This document shows, piece after piece, positions 37,310 to 47,814 of a DNA stretch of 64,000 nucleotides. Made by a program: the position numbers and the translations under genes. The stretch lies in NCBI GenBank assembly GCA_001600455.1, contig BCKC01000001.1:5358441-5422440 (forward strand), in the 5' to 3' direction. This DNA is from Endocalyx cinctus. Its lineage: Eukaryota > Ascomycota > Sordariomycetes > Amphisphaeriales > Apiosporaceae. The notes under the pieces are model-generated. The model searched no databases. It was given only the letters and a program-made list of their open reading frames with translations, and was not told the origin of the DNA. The stretch's first letter is position 1; each line of letters starts with the position of its first letter.

Positions 37310-40300
37310 ATGACAGAACCAGGTAAGTTTCAAGTGCCTACGGGCACACGGCCATCCTTCGGGATCGAGCTCGAGTTTCTCCTTGCTTACCTCCCGCCTT
37401 ACGAGCCCGACCCTCACCAGACCATCGCAGGATCTTTACCTCCCCTCCTGCTGATCGACACCGGGTCGGCAAGCGCAGCCGAGCGCCTGGCTTTAGAACA
37501 CGTGCGAGAGACGCTCCGAGACCACGAGATCCCCGTATCGGGGGATGAAGAGGTGCCTACCGCCAAGGGGGCGGCCGACCGACTAAGCGGCCTGGATCAG
37601 TGGGTCGTCGGCCTCGACGATAGCATCGAGGAGACGGAAATCACCGGGTACAGATGGATTGGCGTCGAGCTACGGAGCCCGGCCTTCTTCTCGAGCGAGG
37701 ACGCCCGCGAGAAGGTCCGCTGCGTCGTCAACCTGCTCAAGTCGCGTTACCGGCTGCGCGTCAACTTTTCCTGCGGCTTCCACGTGCACGTCGGTAAAGG
37801 GAGCAACTTCTTCAGGTCCAACGAGCTTAAGAGGATAGCCGGGTTCCTATGGGCGGCCGACCCGCTCCTATCCCGCATTCACAAGCCGTGGCGCAGGTAC
37901 CTTATCCACACTCGCAGCATACGCGACAGGAGCCTGCTGGCGGCTAATTCCGGCTTTGCCCGTGGAATCGCTCAGACTACCATCGAAAGTGTGGATCAAA
38001 AGGCCAAGTCGAAAGGGCAGATGACGGTTCATACTATCCCCGACGTGCCGCACTCGGACACGACGATGGAGGAGATGGAATTTGAGAGTCGCGAGGCTTT
38101 CTTGAAGCATATGGAGTGGTTAGGCCAGGCAGGTCCTTTCATGACGCTTAGCGAAAAGGTAAGTGAGCCCCCGACCATCGCCGGTGATCAGCCGGGGTAC
38201 TCGTTACAGCAGCCTCCTAACCAACTGTTGCAACTAATCAACGCAGGAACCGGCCAAGGACAAGGACAGACCGTCGCCGGGAGCCAGGGCCAGGGAACAG
38301 CCCCGCAAGGCGGAGACGTCGAACGCCTGCGCCAGCAGCTCATGCAGACGGACGAATGCCGCGCCCAGTGCGAGATCACCTACGGACACCGCGACGCCGA
38401 CCAGCTCGACATGGACGAGCAGAGCGTGCTCGTCGCGCTGCTCGCGTGCCAGGCCATCTTCGGGCACAACGACCTCAACGCGCTCAGCAAGGTCGAGGTC
38501 TACCAGGTCCTCGTCGCCTGCGCGCCCTTCATCGACCGCGCGCACTCGACGTGGGAGTGGAAGGAGATCGACGCGACGGACGCCAACGGGAACGCGGTCA
38601 AGAAGCTGGTGCTGACCCACGCCGAAGTCGGCGGCGAGCCCGATTATCCCAGACCGCTGACGTACAACCAGTTCAACGCCCCGGATATACTGGCGCACTT
38701 CGAGAAGCTGGCCGAACTCGGCGGAGCGAGCGGCAGCGGCAGCGGTGGTGGCAGCGGTAGCGGTAGTGGTAGTGGTAGCGGCAACAATAGCGGTAGTAAC
38801 AGCCCCTCCAACAGCAATAGCGGCGCCAGTCCTGGGGCAAAGTCCGATTCTCTAGATTCTCTGTTTAAGTTTTTCAAACAGTTCGAGTCAACCGGCAATA
38901 GCCCGACCGGCGGAAGCGGAAGCGGGAGCAAAGGGGTAAGTCCCAAGACTACCATAGGGTCGCCTGGTTCGATTCAGTCGCAAGTAGAGCAGATCTTACC
39001 GGTTTTCGCCGCCTCCCCCTATTCCCACATCGAAACGCCGCCGAACCAGAGCTCGACGCCTCCCGATAACTACAAGTACGGAGTGTCGTTCATGCCCGTC
39101 GTGTGGGCTGCTATTAAGGCGAGTAATTCACCCAATGCGAAGAAAAGCGGCGCTGCCGCTTCTGCTTCTCCTCCTTCTCCCTTCACCATCCCTGTTTCGC
39201 CGGGCGCCGCAAGTGTGAACTCAGCTGCTTCTTCGCCTTTTGTGAGCCAGACAACCTCGCCAATGGCACAGGCCACGAGTAATCCAACTTCTGGCGTACC
39301 TAACTCACCGACAAATGCTACTTCGGGTCCTATTAGCACTTCTGGTCCTATTAGTACCTCTGCCCCTACTACTCCTACTCTTACTGCTACTTCTACTCAG
39401 TCTACTAATCCTGCTGTTAATATTTCTTCGGCGCCTACTACTCCTCCTCCTACTAGTCCTACTCTTAAAGGTTCTTCTGTTCCTGCTCCTGCTACTCCTA
39501 CCATTCCTGCACCTACTACTCCTACTGCTACCTCTGCGCCTGCTACTCCTTCTCTTACTTCTGCTTCTACTCCGGCCTCCATCCTGGCTCCTCCTACTCC
39601 TTCTATTATTACTACTCTAGTTCCTGCTCAGACCAGCACACCGGGCAATAACGCCCTACCCGCCCTACCCGCCCCACCATCAACCACCGCACCACAAGAA
39701 CGCCCACGTATAGCGCCTTACGCAGCCTCCGACATCCCCGCCTCGATCCGCGAAAAGGCGATCAAGCAGGCCGCCGTAGCCATGCAAGCGAACATCCTCG
39801 ACAACGCGGGCCAGCTCCCGTCGGAGACGGACCGCGCGAGCCTCCGCGCCGGCGTCGCCGCCATATTCGCGTGCGAGTCCGCCGCCGAGCTGGGCGCGCT
39901 ATTATGCGACCCCACCTGGGGTGACTTCCAAACGTACGAGTGGTTCCGGCTGAACTACAACTTCCTGAACTACCACCCGGCCGAGCTGGTCCGCGACGAC
40001 CGGGACGGGCTGTACCACCACGCGCTGCCGCAGCTGGGCCTCAATAAGCGGACGATCGAGTTTCGCGAGGCGACCGGCGTCATGGACGCGGATCGGATCG
40101 ATTTGTGGGTGAGGATATGCGTCGGCATCGTGGATTGGTGTCGGTTGGTGGGGCCTTTCGAGTACACGACCGTTATCGAGCACGTTGCCGACGCGGAGAG
40201 GAGCTTGAGGAGGGGGGACGCTGATATTCAGTATGATATTGTGGACTTGTTGGAGGATATAGGATTGTTTGCCGAGGCGGAGGTGGTGAAGCAGATTGCT

Positions 40301-40318
40301 GCGGATGGTGGACTGTAA
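37310..40318 (+). CDS. Amidoligase-2-like protein split by a large low-complexity insert
   Basis: Amidoligases of the COOH-NH2 ligase/ATP-grasp-like glutamine-synthetase fold join an amino group to a carboxylate (family knowledge). 1002 aa, one open frame. N-terminal family blocks are FGIELEF (about 17-23), a WVVGLDDSIEE segment, GVELRSPAFF (about 118-127) and CGFHVHVG (about 155-162). The matching C-terminal block RTIEFREATGVMDADRIDLW lies only at about 912-932. Between them are about 600 residues including a Gly/Ser tract (about 473-497) and a Ser/Thr/Pro/Ala-rich stretch (about 607-803). GTAAGT words at 38159 and 38936 look like donors, but removing 38159-38246 would shift the frame, so no intron is called. 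Substrate unknown. Confidence 0.8.
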   Translation: MTEPGKFQVPTGTRPSFGIELEFLLAYLPPYEPDPHQTIAGSLPPLLLIDTGSASAAERLALEHVRETLRDHEIPVSGDEEVPTAKGAADRLSGLDQWVVGLDDSIEETEITGYRWIGVELRSPAFFSSEDAREKVRCVVNLLKSRYRLRVNFSCGFHVHVGKGSNFFRSNELKRIAGFLWAADPLLSRIHKPWRRYLIHTRSIRDRSLLAANSGFARGIAQTTIESVDQKAKSKGQMTVHTIPDVPHSDTTMEEMEFESREAFLKHMEWLGQAGPFMTLSEKVSEPPTIAGDQPGYSLQQPPNQLLQLINAGTGQGQGQTVAGSQGQGTAPQGGDVERLRQQLMQTDECRAQCEITYGHRDADQLDMDEQSVLVALLACQAIFGHNDLNALSKVEVYQVLVACAPFIDRAHSTWEWKEIDATDANGNAVKKLVLTHAEVGGEPDYPRPLTYNQFNAPDILAHFEKLAELGGASGSGSGGGSGSGSGSGSGNNSGSNSPSNSNSGASPGAKSDSLDSLFKFFKQFESTGNSPTGGSGSGSKGVSPKTTIGSPGSIQSQVEQILPVFAASPYSHIETPPNQSSTPPDNYKYGVSFMPVVWAAIKASNSPNAKKSGAAASASPPSPFTIPVSPGAASVNSAASSPFVSQTTSPMAQATSNPTSGVPNSPTNATSGPISTSGPISTSAPTTPTLTATSTQSTNPAVNISSAPTTPPPTSPTLKGSSVPAPATPTIPAPTTPTATSAPATPSLTSASTPASILAPPTPSIITTLVPAQTSTPGNNALPALPAPPSTTAPQERPRIAPYAASDIPASIREKAIKQAAVAMQANILDNAGQLPSETDRASLRAGVAAIFACESAAELGALLCDPTWGDFQTYEWFRLNYNFLNYHPAELVRDDRDGLYHHALPQLGLNKRTIEFREATGVMDADRIDLWVRICVGIVDWCRLVGPFEYTTVIEHVADAERSLRRGDADIQYDIVDLLEDIGLFAEAEVVKQIAADGGL
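38728..38800 (+). repeat. In-frame Gly-Ser codon repeat
   Basis: Tandem GGYAGY codons encode alternating Gly and Ser within the amidoligase-like gene. Typical of slippage-prone trinucleotide/hexanucleotide coding repeats. Confidence 0.8.
39310..39620 (+). repeat. Coding pyrimidine-rich Ser/Thr/Pro/Ala repeat tract
   Basis: About 300 nt of degenerate CCTACTACT-like units on the plus strand. The strand is strongly pyrimidine-biased and codons mostly end in T, unlike the G/C-ending codons on either side, which suggests expansion after the gene was formed. Confidence 0.7.
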
Positions 40319-40903
40319 GATACCCTCGTTCGTTCTTTATCTACTTCTTTATCTCCCTCTTTTCAGAGAATTCAAATTGACTATATGCACTTAATTAGGT
40401 AGTATATTTCAAAGTTTTACGAGTTTAGAACTTGAATACATAAATTCGAAGTATTAAGTTTTTTTTTTTCTTGCTTTATGATTCCTTTCTAATACTATTT
40501 TATATACCACAGAGTAATATGTAAAATAATAATGATTCGGAAGCAAGAATGCTGCTTAAAAAAGGAGCCCCTATCCTATTCCTGATCCTATCCATAACCC
40601 TAGTCCCTAACCCTTTTGTTAAAAAAAGAGATTGCTAAAAAGAGAGATGGATACAAAAGTTAAATATTATAAGAAATAACAATCTCTTCAAAGACTACTA
40701 CTATATTGCTATCTCTAAATTCTATTTTTCTTTTCTTAATAATGCCTAAGTTTATGATAAAGTATTAATACATAAGCCCTAAATTGCAACAATGGCCGTA
40801 TAACAAAGTCTGATGAATCCTATGACTAGTTTTGTACACCATTGATAATCACTTTACTACTCTTACAACTTCTCACCTCGTCCGCCAAATATTATATTTT
40901 CAA
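40319..40903. other. Intergenic region between convergent genes
   Basis: 3' flanks of the amidoligase-like and membrane-protein genes. AT-rich, no supported gene. Confidence 0.5.
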
Positions 40904-42050
40904 TCATTTCCTTACCCCAGAAGCAATAACTTTCTCTCTCATATACCACCCAATCAAGCACGCCGCGCCGGGACCAACCCCTAGTGCGGCTATCGGCAGC
41001 GCCGCGGCGTAGTAGATCCACTCCAATCCGAGCAAGCCCGCGGCGTGCAAATCCCAGAAGGAATACGCCAGCCACATCAGCGTGGCGGCGAAGGCCGATA
41101 ACCCATCCGCCTGAAGCGATTTACGAGTATGCGGAATAAACCCGGATAAGTCTCCGGCCTCCGGGACGAACAACGTCGATAGCGAATAGGGGGAGTACGC
41201 GAGGGTGTAGACCCAGACGCTGCTCGATATTGCGCCGAGCAGAATCAGCAGGAGCTTTGGAGACGACGACAAGGAGACTGGTAGTAGACGGAAAGCTCGC
41301 TCGGCGATCACGTTGCCGACCCCTATCCATACGGGCGTGAGCTGCCAGGCCCAGGTCCAGAAGTGGCGGGTGGATAGCTCGGGGGCTAGGAACATGGCTA
41401 GTACTTCGGACGTGTGTAAAAGAAGTACAATGAGAAGTAATGGTATGCTGCTCTTCTTCCACACGGTTTGGGACCGAGTTGAGGAGATTGGTGGTGAAAA
41501 GGTGATGTCCAAGAAGTAAAAGAAAGGAGCGACCGTTCCTATGCCGAGAAATTGTCCTAGGAAGCTGAAAATAGTTGGACTATTGGAAAGGTTTTAGTTA
41601 GCTGGTTCTCTCAAATCTTCGTCCCGAATCTTTTGGATTTGTTGATTTTCAATGAAAATGCCAAAAACCGGGGAGCATAACATACAAGTACGTCGGCGTC
41701 CAACCGTCAGCGACGCGATAGGATTCCAAGATCCACAGCGCGTATAGCGGGCCCACGTCGATGAGGAAGGTGAAGACCTGCCACGAGGCGATACCGTCGT
41801 AACCTAAAGTAGAGATGGAAAAAGTGGCCATGCCGCCGCGCCAGATCTGGTCCAGAAACTCGACGCCGTGGAAGTTATCGATGATCTTGACCCGGCCACC
41901 GCCATCCCATTCGATGAAGCCCGCGTCGGCGAAGGGTTTAGCGACGGCCGCGAGCTTGTCCAGATCCATCGCCTGGAAGCACCAGACGGTAAGGACTAGG
42001 AAAGGTATCGCGGTGACGGCGCGCAGCGCGCGAGAGGTTGCCCAGGACAT
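40904..42050 (-). CDS. Polytopic membrane protein of unknown function
   Basis: 341 aa in two exons (42050-41686, 41564-40904) with a 121-bp intron (GTATGT/CAG, phase 2). About eight hydrophobic segments: residues about 10-30, about 80-113, then after the splice FLGQFLGIGTVAPFFYFL, IPLLLIVLLLHTSEVLAMFL, a WAWQLTPVWIGVGN segment, LLLILLGAISSSVWVYTL, LSAFAATLMWLAY and WIYYAAALPIAALGVG. The first loop (about 40-75) has FIEWDGGGRVKIIDNFHGVEFLD, no known motif to me. Similar uncharacterised fungal membrane proteins exist, some in secondary-metabolite loci, but I cannot name a family. Confidence 0.78.
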
Positions 42051-43035
42051 GACGAATTTATTTTTTAGGGTCCTCCTTTCGCATAGGTAGTAGTGACTTC
42101 AGAAGGGTCTGGGATAAATGATAGCTGCGAGATAAAGGGGGTAATGAAGAGAAATAGAGAGCACGAGATGGAAAGGAGAGACCGAGTAGTGGTCGACAGA
42201 GTTCTACCAAAAATGTGGTCAAGGTAGCGAGGCTAACCTATCTGATGAGATAGAAAGGTTACATAGCAAGGTGGGTATACTTCTGATGCATGTTTTTATT
42301 CTTGACTTATAACAAAATTGGGGAGGACTGGAAGGATGGTGACCCATCAGCCCTACTAGGTAAGGGCTTACTTGTACATGGATACACCGAAGTACGTAGA
42401 TAGCTACGGCTTGGTCTGCAATAGTGGGTATCAAAGGATCCTTGATTGGCGGGAAGCGTGGGTCAAGATTTAGAACCGTACAGCAGCGTACCGATATATG
42501 AGAGCACCCCACTCCTTTTCTTGAGCAGCGTTGATCCAATGCCAAAGTCAGTTAATGGGTGAATAAGTGGTTTATATCCGTAATTAAGTCTATTGCATTC
42601 TGTAATCCTAGACTAGTAACTGACCGGGAAGGAATATTTAGTATACACGTACGTAAGTAGTCTCTGAAGAGGAGTGTGATATCTCCACGTTATCCACTAT
42701 AGAAGAGGGGCGTACTATTTCGATGTCACCTAATTAGCTGCTGAACCGCGCACTTGGCTTTGACAGGTAAAGATGATCCGTCGTGGGATCTTACACGCAT
42801 AGCCGAGGAGGAGGAATTTTGGGCTCGGTAAGCACGATACCACAGGATAATTAACCCGGGACGGAAGGGGGGTAGCATCGACAGGTAGATAATCGCTCAA
42901 AGAGGTCTTGTTTTCGATATGTTAAAAATCGAGCTGAGTTTTGTGTCACACGAAACGTTGACGAATAACGAACTACCTTTTCTTTTTTTCATAGGTTTTT
43001 GTGGCGGCATACTTTGTTGGTGATAATTTTTCAAG
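42051..43035. promoter_or_regulatory. Divergent promoter region of the two membrane-protein genes
   Basis: 985 bp between outward-facing starts at 42050 and 43036. No supported ORF. Confidence 0.4.
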
Positions 43036-44521
43036 ATGTCTACCACTTACACCCCCGCGCAGATTGAGTTCCTAGAGCAGCACATAAACGACACAAGAGT
43101 ACCCTCTATTCACATCTCTAATGGAATCTGCGTCGCCATTACCACGATATCGGTGATACTGAGGTTCGTTTCGCGTCGCTTTAGCGGCTCCGGCTTGGGT
43201 AAAGATGACTATTGCGTCTTTCTCGCCTACGTAAGATTCTTATTTCCCAGAAGGTCGCAAGTGGTATATACGAGAAAGCTAAACTCGTCGTCTTCTTTCA
43301 GGGCCTCTATGTCGGCTATGTAGCGTCATTAAGTACGATGACTCTGTTCGGAGAAGGTCGCCACATCAATCTTTTGACGAACGTTAGAGCATATACGATA
43401 GTGAGTTTTCCTTTTTCTCTCCGCAACAGTTGGTCTAAACAGAAAGCTCACGAGTTTTTACGTAGAATAGCTTAGTTCTAGTAAGCTTCTATGTTTTTGG
43501 CATGGCATGCATTAAATTTTCGAGTGAGTAGTTTCGATGAACCCCCGTAACCGTCTCTTCACGGATGGTATCCCACTTAATTTTCGTCTCAAGTATAACA
43601 AGTTCACTCACAAGATAAAAATGATATTAGTCCTTTTCCTATACCATCGAATTTTTCCCGGGAAGCGATTCCGAAACGTACTTCTAGCAATCGCCGGAAT
43701 CGTCTTCTCCTGGCTGATGGCGGCTTTCTTCGTCAGCATCTTTAACTGCTTTCCGGTGGAAAAGGGCTGGGATGATTCGATTCCGGGTTTCTGCGTCGAT
43801 TACGGGACGGTGACGCTAGTGATCGGTATATTCAACATCATCCTCGACTTTCTCATTCTGGGAACTCCGATGCCTCGCCTTTGGAAATTACAGATGTCAA
43901 CTAAACGTAAAATACTTCTGTCGGCCGCATTTACCGCCGGTAGCGTGTAAGTTTTTTTTTCCCCCAAGTACCCCCGTCTTTTGGAAAGTCGGTCCCACTA
44001 ATTAGTCTTATTGATAAAAGAGCCTGTATCGTGAGCATAGCCCGCTTATTCTATGCGCGCAAAGCGTCTTTAGCCTCGACTACTGTAGTGGCATCGAACG
44101 GTGATCACTTGTCCCTCTACGACCCGACTTGTAAGTTTGAAGTCTCTCTATTTCCCTCTCTTTTTTTTTTTCTCTCTCTCTGTGTGTGTATAGTGGCAAC
44201 CATAAGCACTGTCTAACTCCATAACTAGGGGATAATGTTTGGCCAGCAATCTTGTCTGGCCTTGAACTGTCAACTGGTATCGTGGCGTGCTGCGCCATCA
44301 CCTACCGCCCTCTGATCGAAAAAATCTTAGGATTACGTTCAATTCCGAGTGAATCAAGACGAAGCCACAGTCGGGGTGGCCAATGGAGCAAGATTACCAC
44401 CGATCGCAGCGTCACCGCTGCTGAAGATTCGCTTGAAAACCCGGTAACGGAAAGAGAGTATAGGCCGGCTTTGCAAGATTGGGAGATGAAAACTAAGGGA
44501 GCAGATGGTCGCTGGGTTTAA
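43036..44521 (+). CDS. Fungal rhodopsin-like (SAT4/PTH11-related) integral membrane protein
   Basis: Six exons (43036-43230, 43302-43400, 43466-43523, 43631-43946, 44021-44130, 44229-44521) give 356 aa with about seven membrane helices. Splicing reconstructs the family block KFSILFLYHRIFPGKRF from exons 3 and 4. Other family-like parts are GICVAITTISVILRFVSRRF, a KDDYCVFLAY site, FNCFPVEKGWD and the C-terminal WDNVWPAILSGLELSTGIVACC. The tail (about 300-356) is hydrophilic. The family is common in Pezizomycotina, often as PTH11-like receptors or near metabolite genes; ligands are mostly unknown. There is no CFEM domain. Exons 3 and 4 were set by reading frame and family continuity, so their borders are less certain. 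Confidence 0.82.
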
Positions 44522-45678
44522 ATTGGGTTAGCTAGTTATGTTTATCTTTTCTTTTTTTCTTTTTTCTCCCTGAGCTGTACAAGTAACTATATTCAGATTC
44601 TATTAGATAAAGCTGTACAAATTTCTATTAGTCAAATCCATTTGATACGTCTCGTCTTATGTGCAGTAGCGTAGGATTTAGGATTTAATATAACCCCCGC
44701 AAAGTTATTTCAAGATCCAATCATATGTTTTCAGAGGCCGGTACTTCTGTGCCAATCAGAAAGAGGATTGATAGTTTAAGTAGAAGTGGATGGCGTTGTG
44801 GAATTTCCATTTTCGTACGTGATGTACTTTGTACTTTGTATATTTCCAATACATATGACATGTGCCCCACTTTGGTGTTTGGTTTCTTTAAGGTACGCTT
44901 CCAACGGTAACATTATATATGTATGCAGTATATCTACTATTCCACCTGTATATAATTGAAGGATCGATCTCTATAATGCATAACATACTCGGTACTTACA
45001 TAATTAGTTCCTAATATATCCATGGATCTTTACCAAGTCTGGCTCTGGTATCTGCGCTTGTGCCTGATTTTCTCATCTCGTTCCACCCAGTCGGGCACAG
45101 TTAATACCTAGGTACTGCATAGTATACTTTAAATACTTCTATCACTACCCCATTTTCATATCTGACTTTAGATTGATGAGAGATTTAGGGATTTGTATAC
45201 AAGTGGATGTAAGCTGCAAGCGGGGCCTCCTGTCTATCATCTATCTCTTGAGGTTTGGACAATGTTTAATAGCTAAACTAAAGATCCTCTGCACCACTTT
45301 TTTTTTAAATATTATGGTCTTGTAGAAGATAAAGGCTTTTCTAAATTGCTTGTTAATTTATTGATAATGGTATGAAAGCGAGCGTCAATGAGACCTTCTT
45401 CATAGTGTATGTTCCAAGCTTTACAGTCGCCAAGTTACTAGCTACTACTTTCTGATATCTTCGATGGTGAATCATACGTGTGTAGGTAATAGATGGTCAG
45501 AAGATGTTCTCTTAGAACATACCATTAAAAGTGGGCAGTCAATTGCTTGATTCTGAAGTGAGGCATCCAAGAATAGGATTATTCAAAAAGTGTATCTTAT
45601 GACGAGGTAGTTACTACATACAGGACTATACAACGTATCTCATAAGCGAATTCTGGTCAGCACTCTGTCATTGAACAG

Positions 45679-45705
45679 AGAGTCAAGAGAGTCAAGAAAG
45701 TCAAG
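45679..45705. repeat. Tandem 9-bp repeat, three copies
   Basis: AGAGTCAAG repeated three times with one change in the third copy. Confidence 0.75.
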
Positions 45706-47679
45706 AGAGCTGGAGAGTATTGCTGGTAACCGAGTGCCACAGATAAGCGAATGCCAAGCCACAGCTATCCGGACAAGCGAACTTTCTATCAAGGAAGGTC
45801 ACATCTTCCATTCGCCCGGTTTGATGCATAAATCACTCAAAATGAAGCCACATGGAATATTCTGTGTATAAAATATGCCAGGATAATGCAGAGGTGGGCT
45901 GACTAGAAAGTTCCAAAGCCGGGTCGAATTATTTACCGATCCGAGACGGGAGCGGAGGTTGCAAATAAGTTTCAGTACTGCCGCGTGCTCTGACCGTATA
46001 TTTAATCAAGAGAACCTTAATTATACATAGCGTAACTAATAGATATAAGTAACTATGTCTCAAATGTTCTAAAATACCTCCAAAGCAGAGAACATCTGAA
46101 CGACGATTTAGATAACTATATCGGCAGCTCAAGCAATACTTTGAAAGCTCCCTTTGAATCCTGATTTCTCCTTTCCCTTAACCTGTAAATCTTGGAAGAA
46201 TAGTCAATATCCCCAGGTCGCCACTCAAGTCTGTTCGCATTTTGAATAGTAAGTGACTATGTACCAAACGTTGATAAATTCCATTTACTTTTCGAATAAA
46301 CAAGATTCTTATCTTGAGTCTTGGTTTTGATTCATGATGAGACTCTCTCGGAGCGTGAATGTGAGAAGAAGTGGGCTACCCACCCTGTTTTGCTACCATA
46401 CAGGTCCTGCCGAGGAATAGAACCTCATCGGATCCGAAAGGAAGGTAAATACTGCTGCCGAGACAGAAAACTGGGGAGAAAGTAGAAGAATGACTCTAAC
46501 TTATCATTATACTGTTTGGGTGTTTTTAAGCTCTTTATGAGCTTGTCACGACCTCAAGTCCTCCTAATTATACGGGGTATCGGCTGACTAATGGGATAAA
46601 TGTCCTTAAAATAAGAAATTAAGGGTTGCATCGAGTATTAATAATTGGCATATACTTCTACGATACCTTCCATTTTAGGCTATATCACAACCAAAACCAG
46701 ATTTCCGTTGTCAGGGAGGGTAAATAAAAAACTACCGGGGTCAAATCCCAAAAGTTGGTTCCCAGCAGCCTATGTTCAAAAGTTGACCCTCCGGCGATTT
46801 TTTTTTTTTTTGAACCCCCCTGCCAGCTCGAGATCTCAGCCAAAGCTTACAGCGCATATCGGGCGCACGATCCGGAATGGGAAAGTGTAAACGGGCAGAA
46901 CTCGGATTTATATTTGTCTCAGCGAGCCTAGACCATGAATAGAGCACGGAGAGAGAATGGTGGAGCTGGTGAGGAGGAGAGAGGGGCAGGTGATTGAGAA
47001 TATGGTGAGCACAAGAGAGGGGCAGGAGGAAAGGTAACCAAGATAACTAACGTTCTAAGCTTTCTGGAAACTGATTTCCATACATATCATTATTATTAGC
47101 GTACCGGCAGCCGGAGAATATTCACTTCTCCCCCGCAAACTAACTAGCTAGAAATGTAGATCACCGGTAACTAGGAACGCAGATCAACGGTACGGTACGG
47201 TAAGATATTAGTGTCGCCCGCTGATGACCTAAATCTTGCAGACCGGAGCTATCGACCTCCCGGTATGTCGATCAGGAACAAGCATGTCACAGGAAATTCT
47301 TGTCGGCTCTTCGAGCTTGATGGTTGTAGCTAATCCGAAGCTCATGATCTAGAAATGGCTTGGCATGGTAACCTAAGTCATGAGATAGGCTAGCTAGGAA
47401 TTACGGCACCTTATCTATCAAAGCTCTCGTCTAATTCCTTGGTGCTTTATCTCTCCTTCCCATTAGGCTATGTTCCATCTCGCCTCTTCGCCCGAGGAGT
47501 CTGCGTCTAGGTTGGAAGGCTCCCTTTTCAATGGCTGCCCTACCTATCTTGCATGCTGCAGCGTTGTGGTGCATGTTGGGGCAGATTGGGAAGGAGGAAT
47601 TTGGTGATGGCTAGTCTCGTGTAGGAATCTGTCTTGACCAGAGCGTGATGAGAGTCACGATACTGGAATCGGGATGAGT

Positions 47680-47687
47680 ATAAAAGA
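47680..47687 (+). promoter_or_regulatory. TATA box of the S1 protease gene
   Basis: TATAAAAG, 128 bp upstream of the ATG at 47815. A good TATA match at a usual distance for a regulated secreted-enzyme gene. Confidence 0.6.
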
Positions 47688-47814
47688 GTCCGAATGTTCT
47701 CGTCATGTCTGATAGTTTGGAGCACCAGCATCCTGGACTCATCCTGCCTACCACCTAGCTCTCTACAACAATAACGCCCTCTTTCTCTCACTTGTTGCCT
47801 TCAGAACGCTAGCC

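Larger units (their letters stand above)
44522..47814. other. Intergenic region (3.3 kb)
   Basis: No supported gene. It contains a TACCTAGGTA word at about 45104 and a 9-bp tandem AGAGTCAAG (three copies, 45679-45705). A 13-bp word AGAGAGGGGCAGG recurs near 46977 and 47014. The last 130 bp are the protease promoter. Confidence 0.5.

Noticed and set aside
39315..39620. Poly-leucine frame in the amidoligase-like gene
   Set aside because: Alternate reading of the CCTACT-type repeat; the Ser/Thr/Pro/Ala frame is continuous with the conserved ends.
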